Shown here piece after piece: positions 60,476 to 64,000 of a stretch of 64,000 nucleotides of DNA; the first letter of the stretch is position 1; each line of letters opens with the position of its first letter. The stretch is from Nocardia aurantia. GTDB lineage: Bacteria; Actinomycetota; Actinomycetes; Mycobacteriales; Mycobacteriaceae. Location: positions 175,645-239,644 of the forward strand of contig NZ_WEGI01000015.1 in the NCBI RefSeq assembly GCF_009604425.1. Reading direction: 5' to 3'. Position numbers and translations under genes: made by a program. A model generated the notes under the pieces. The model worked only from the letters and a program-made list of their open reading frames with translations. It searched no databases and was not told where the DNA came from.

Positions 60476-63235
60476 GTACACCCCCTCGCCCGCGAAATCC
60501 GCGAAGTCCATGTTGCCCAGGTCCAGATTCGTGCTGATCTCCACCGCCGCGTCGGGCAGCAGCCGGAACTGCGTGACGTACTCGTCCTCGTCGTCCTCGA
60601 AGGCCCGGCCGTCCCACTCGGTCGTCACGGCCAGCAGGGGATTACCGGGCTCGCGCATCGTGATGCTGTCGGCGATGAACACCGCCCCCGGCGTCCCCTC
60701 CGCGGACTGCGCGCCGCGCACCTCGCGCACCACCTGCTCCGCCGGGGCGTCGGTCAATCGCGGGTCGGAGATCAGGTAGGGCTCGACCGGATCGTCGTCG
60801 AACCACGGCGACCGCAGTTCCCGGATCACTCGATCCCATGCTGCCGGGTCGCTGAAGTCGGTGCGGACCACCACCGCGTCCATGGATTGCCAACCCTCCA
60901 GCAGCAGCGGAGACTCGGCCGGAGGCGTGGGCTCGGCCGCCGGCCGCGGCGCCAGGACGCCACCGAGCAACTCGCCACCCAACGCGGCGGCGCCCGGGAC
61001 GACCCCGGCCGTGCGGAACAGCAGAGTGTGAATGTGCAAGGGATGCACGACCTCCGCCAGCGCGGCCGCGACCTCCGGCACCTTGGTTCCCTTGTGCCGG
61101 GACGGATACTCCCGGATCTCGCTCACCAGTTCGCCGTCCCGATGCAGGCTGAACGTCGGGAAGGCGGAACCCGCCGGCTGCTGCACGGCCGCCACCCACG
61201 GCGCGAGCGCCGGCACCGGCAACTCGGGATCGTCGGACACCAGCAGGACATCCGAACCCACGGCGACGGCGGCCACCACGCTCCCGCCGTCCGGATGCGT
61301 TGTGTCCCTGTGCCTCCGGAGCTCGCGCCAAGTTCCCGCCACCGGCGTGACACCGATCCGCGCGAGGACGTCCTGCGGTGTGGTGTCCCGTGCGACCGCC
61401 ACGCGGTGGCCGCCTCCGGTGAGCGCGTCCAACCAGTTGACGAGAACATCGTCCTGCGCCAGCCCCGGTTCCCGGACCGGACCCGGTCGCTGCGACCGGG
61501 TGGAGGCCCACACGACGGCCCCCGCCTCGTCGCGCAGTTCGACCGCACCGCGCTCGACCACGAGTTCGGCACCCGGACCGCAGATCTGTTCCAGCACAGC
61601 GCCGTCCAGCGTCCGCAGCCGCAGGAACCCATCCGCGTCGAGCGACAACTCGTTCTCGGCCTCGGGGAACCGGTCCCAGTGCGAAGTGCTGCCGTGCATG
61701 ATGATCCGCACCACGCGTCCGTCGTGGCACAGCACGGTCGACCCGTCGGCGCTGGTCAACGTCTGCCCGTACAAGCTCTCACCCCGGCGCAGCGTGGCCC
61801 CGCGCGGCACCGGCCGGGGACCGTCCCCGAACGGAAGCTCGGGAATCCCCGAACTCCACACCACCTTGCCGTCCACGTCGGTCAACGCGACCTCGCCGCT
61901 GTCGCGCACCTCGAGCCGCCGCACCCCCAGCCACGCCGTGCCGGTGCTCCACAACCGATTGCCACGATGCCCCCAGGCCACCAGATCTCCGTCGGGCCCC
62001 AGGCACACCATGTGCGAATCCGGCGCATCGCCGATCCACACCCGTTCCCGAGTGAGGTTGTCCCGCAACGCGAAACACGGACCGTACGGCCCGTGCAGCA
62101 GCGTGAACCGGCCCGACGGAGAGGTCAGCGACTGCATCGACAAACTGCCACCCAGCGGCAGCCACGAGCCCCCGGGCTGCCAATCCGCCCCCTCGTCCGC
62201 CGGCGCCGCCACCGGCGCGAACGAGGCCGTCACCATCGGCGTGAACCGGGCAGCCGACAGCGGACCCAGCGCCTGCGTCGTCTCCGAGAACGGCCCGGAC
62301 AGTTCACTCGGCAGCGACATCCCAGCTGCGACGACGGTGCCCCGGAACGGCACCGGCCCCGCTCCGGCGCGCCGCCGGTACCCCGCGCAACCGTCGGTGA
62401 CCAGGAACCGCACGGTCTCCAGTTGCAGTTCCGGCGCGCCGTGATTGCCGGTGATGTCCAGCCGGTAGTGCGACCAGGCTTCCGTCCGCGCGATCGAGAA
62501 CGCGCGGGCTCGGTGCCGCTGCTCGAACGACTGCCCGGAACGGATGTCGAGCGTTCGCCACCGTTGGCCGTCCACCGAACCACGCAGCGTCCACGCCGAC
62601 GGATCGCGATCCGGGCAGTCGCCGGCGGAAGTCAGCTCGTACCGATCGACCGAAACCGGTGCGGTGAACCGGAACTCGAGCGTCGCCCGGTCCTGCGCGG
62701 CCAACCACTTGTCGGTAGTCGCCCGCACCAGATTGACGGCCACCTCGCCGGCCTCGCGATATTCGGCACTGGCCCAGACCTCCTCGATGAGGCCACCGAC
62801 ATCCCGCGAGAGCAACGCGACGGAGCCGACATCACCCGCCGGACCCGACCACTCCACCGAATTCACACCGCCCCCGTCACCGTCGTCGATCAGCAGCCGC
62901 AGCAGCCCGGCCGCCTCCCAACCACCGGCAACCGCTGTCTCGGTATCGAATTCGTACCCGCGCGCCGACTCCGCCGCGGACCGCTCATCGAGCTCGCCCC
63001 GCATCTCCTGTACCGCACCCCCCACCTCGCGACGCCCGTAACAGCTCGTCATATCCGGTGCGAAACCGAGCGCGGACCGTATCCCCTCCCGCGTCGTCCA
63101 GGACACCTGTGCGGGCGCCACCGGATCGCCGTCGCCCACATACAACAGCAACCGCGGCCCGGACACCCACTCCGGGGACCCCCACACCCGCCGCCACATC
63201 CGAAACACGAACACCTCATCCGACACGGGCCGCAC
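60461..63235 (-). CDS. Large multidomain lectin-like protein (F5/8C-like, B-lectin, DUF6461/DUF6924-like)
   Basis: A 924-residue protein without signal peptide or membrane helix. Parts in order: an unassigned N-terminus (1-150). Residues 174-280 are discoidin/F5-8C-like (LEFRFTAPVSVDRYELTSAG, WTLRGSVDGQRWRTLD, HYRLDITGN). Two bulb-type lectin-like repeats follow (about 365-462 and 485-580, with LLHGPYGPCFALRD, GDLVAWGHRGNRLWSTG, VLCHDGRVVRI). Next is a DUF6461-like region (592-725), then a DUF6924-like end (about 780-924, VVVRTDFSDPAAWDRV, ISTNLDLGNMDFADFA). AGGAGG precedes GTG 63235. The combination is unusual. Function unknown; carbohydrate binding is inferred. Confidence 0.8.
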   Translation of the reverse strand: MRPVSDEVFVFRMWRRVWGSPEWVSGPRLLLYVGDGDPVAPAQVSWTTREGIRSALGFAPDMTSCYGRREVGGAVQEMRGELDERSAAESARGYEFDTETAVAGGWEAAGLLRLLIDDGDGGGVNSVEWSGPAGDVGSVALLSRDVGGLIEEVWASAEYREAGEVAVNLVRATTDKWLAAQDRATLEFRFTAPVSVDRYELTSAGDCPDRDPSAWTLRGSVDGQRWRTLDIRSGQSFEQRHRARAFSIARTEAWSHYRLDITGNHGAPELQLETVRFLVTDGCAGYRRRAGAGPVPFRGTVVAAGMSLPSELSGPFSETTQALGPLSAARFTPMVTASFAPVAAPADEGADWQPGGSWLPLGGSLSMQSLTSPSGRFTLLHGPYGPCFALRDNLTRERVWIGDAPDSHMVCLGPDGDLVAWGHRGNRLWSTGTAWLGVRRLEVRDSGEVALTDVDGKVVWSSGIPELPFGDGPRPVPRGATLRRGESLYGQTLTSADGSTVLCHDGRVVRIIMHGSTSHWDRFPEAENELSLDADGFLRLRTLDGAVLEQICGPGAELVVERGAVELRDEAGAVVWASTRSQRPGPVREPGLAQDDVLVNWLDALTGGGHRVAVARDTTPQDVLARIGVTPVAGTWRELRRHRDTTHPDGGSVVAAVAVGSDVLLVSDDPELPVPALAPWVAAVQQPAGSAFPTFSLHRDGELVSEIREYPSRHKGTKVPEVAAALAEVVHPLHIHTLLFRTAGVVPGAAALGGELLGGVLAPRPAAEPTPPAESPLLLEGWQSMDAVVVRTDFSDPAAWDRVIRELRSPWFDDDPVEPYLISDPRLTDAPAEQVVREVRGAQSAEGTPGAVFIADSITMREPGNPLLAVTTEWDGRAFEDDEDEYVTQFRLLPDAAVEISTNLDLGNMDFADFAGEGVYERTA

Positions 63236-63776
63236 GAGTCCTCCTCAACTGTGAAGCGCCACAAGCCGATCCGCAGCGACGCAACGTGGTACACGACCGA
63301 AGCGGGACAGTCCGGGACGACGGCGCTCGAACCACGAGAGTGGTTGCCGGAAAATCGATCTCGCATGCGAATCCCGAAGCCCGAAGCGCGCCGCTGTCCA
63401 TGTGCGCACGAGCATAGATCCCGGCACCGACATGTACCCGGCACCTGCGTAGAAGACCTGCGCGAGCCCGTCGTCCTCGCCGCCGCCCCACTCCCTTCGG
63501 CGGAATGGGGAGACCGTCACCGTCACGATCTGGCCACGCGCCTGCCTACCCCGTAATCCCGCCTCGACGGTGCTGCGGGCCACTGTTCTGTTCGTCGCCG
63601 TACCGCGAGCCGATCGTGGTCTCCGACACGACCCACGATCCGAGGGCACCTCGGTGAACTACACGCTGTACTGCGCGAGCGGCCCGGCGACGGAGGGGTC
63701 GACCCCGCCGCCCGACGGCCACTTCGAGTACTGAACCGGTTGCGACCGGGAGACGAAATATGTCGAAGTGGTTCTG
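63236..63776. other. Stretch without intact gene, possible coding remnant
   Basis: No intact gene in 541 bases. On the plus strand 63654-63734 reads VNYTLYCASGPATEGSTPPP and then DGHFEY before a stop. A neighbouring frame just upstream reads YREPIVVSDTTHDPR. Together they could be the end of a decayed gene, but I cannot identify it. The promoter of the lectin-like gene should lie near 63240-63300. Confidence 0.3.
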
Positions 63777-64000
63777 TCAGTCGGCCTTCTCCGCGCGGAT
63801 GGCCTCGAACACGGTGGGGTCGACCAGGGTGCTGGTGTCGCCGAGTTCGCGGCCTTCGGCTACGTCGCGTAGTAGTCGTCGCATGATCTTGCCGGAGCGG
63901 GTCTTCGGTAGTTCCGGGACGATGTGGATCTCGCGGGGCCGCGCGATCGGGCTGATCTCGCGGGCCACCTCTGCTTTCAGTTCGTCGACGAGGGCCTGCC
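63777..64000 (-). CDS. acs: Acetyl-CoA synthetase, C-terminal fragment (runs off window)
   Basis: The last ~74 residues of an AMP-forming acetyl-CoA synthetase. LKAEVAREISPIARPREIHI is followed by the ELPKTRSGKIMRRLLRDVAE block holding the catalytic lysine that Pat-type acetylases modify, and TSTLVDPTVFEAIRAEKAD ends it. The gene starts beyond the right edge. The enzyme activates acetate to acetyl-CoA through acetyl-AMP. Confidence 0.92.
   Translation of the reverse strand, partial: QALVDELKAEVAREISPIARPREIHIVPELPKTRSGKIMRRLLRDVAEGRELGDTSTLVDPTVFEAIRAEKAD

Noticed and set aside
60440..63556. 1038-codon open frame on the plus strand
   Set aside because: Arg/Pro/His-rich shadow of the lectin-like gene; no domain.

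Overview
The window is about 70% GC and gene-dense. It looks like a chromosomal segment of a mycolic-acid actinobacterium, most likely Nocardia or a near relative. Supporting genes are a WS/DGAT wax ester/triacylglycerol synthase, a phosphatidylinositol-mannoside-type acyltransferase, a DesA3-like desaturase, a PknK-type kinase, a lipase/acyl-CoA synthetase fusion of the mycobacterial Rv1683 type, and two tandem secreted proteins of a Nocardia-type family. Genus is an inference from gene content. I saw no rRNA, tRNA, CRISPR array or insertion sequence.

Layout. 0.5-3.6 kb: stress genes (MerR regulator, a frameshifted PAS-ANTAR regulator, Hsp20 divergent from an HspR-like repressor, cold-shock protein). 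3.6-9.3 kb: lipid and isoprenoid genes (acyltransferase, TetR, desaturase, carotenoid oxygenase, TetR). 9.4-15.3 kb: arginine operon argC-J-B-D-F-R on the minus strand, with every junction overlapping by 4 nt. 15.4-16.4 kb: a Fic toxin-antitoxin pair. 16.4-25.7 kb: catabolic and regulatory pairs (SDR/TetR, secreted tripeptidyl-peptidase-like hydrolase, AraC with a saccharopine-dehydrogenase-like protein, MerR with a polysaccharide deacetylase, TetR/SDR, hydrolase). 26-30.7 kb: WS/DGAT, an unknown protein, a tiny Gly/Tyr-rich peptide, two paralogous secreted proteins. 30.8-35 kb: argG, a methyltransferase, argH, an SMR transporter. 35.1-41.6 kb: PknK-like kinase, threonine dehydratase, NCS1 transporter.

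41.7-46.0 kb is the most interesting system: a minus-strand operon encoding a family 2B encapsulin shell with a cyclic-nucleotide-binding domain, 2-methylisoborneol synthase, geranyl diphosphate C-methyltransferase and isopentenyl diphosphate isomerase. It amounts to a shell, its probable terpene-cyclase cargo, the preceding methylation step and C5 precursor supply in one unit. The synthase carries two copies of a GP-x-GLG-xx-GL motif in its disordered N-terminus, which are candidate shell-targeting elements.

46.5-64 kb: a membrane protein, the lipase/acyl-CoA synthetase fusion, a cell-surface sugar locus (sugar transaminase, GT2, YfhO-like membrane protein, GtrA), a Trm112-like protein, an ABC-2 exporter with its own TetR, a SnoaL-like protein beside a decayed FAD monooxygenase, a 924-residue multidomain lectin-like protein, and the C-terminus of acetyl-CoA synthetase running off the right edge.

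Regulatory signals tie parts together. The same ArgR-type box lies at the argC start and upstream of argG, so both arginine clusters appear co-regulated. Several TetR or MerR genes have clear palindromes in their divergent or upstream gaps.
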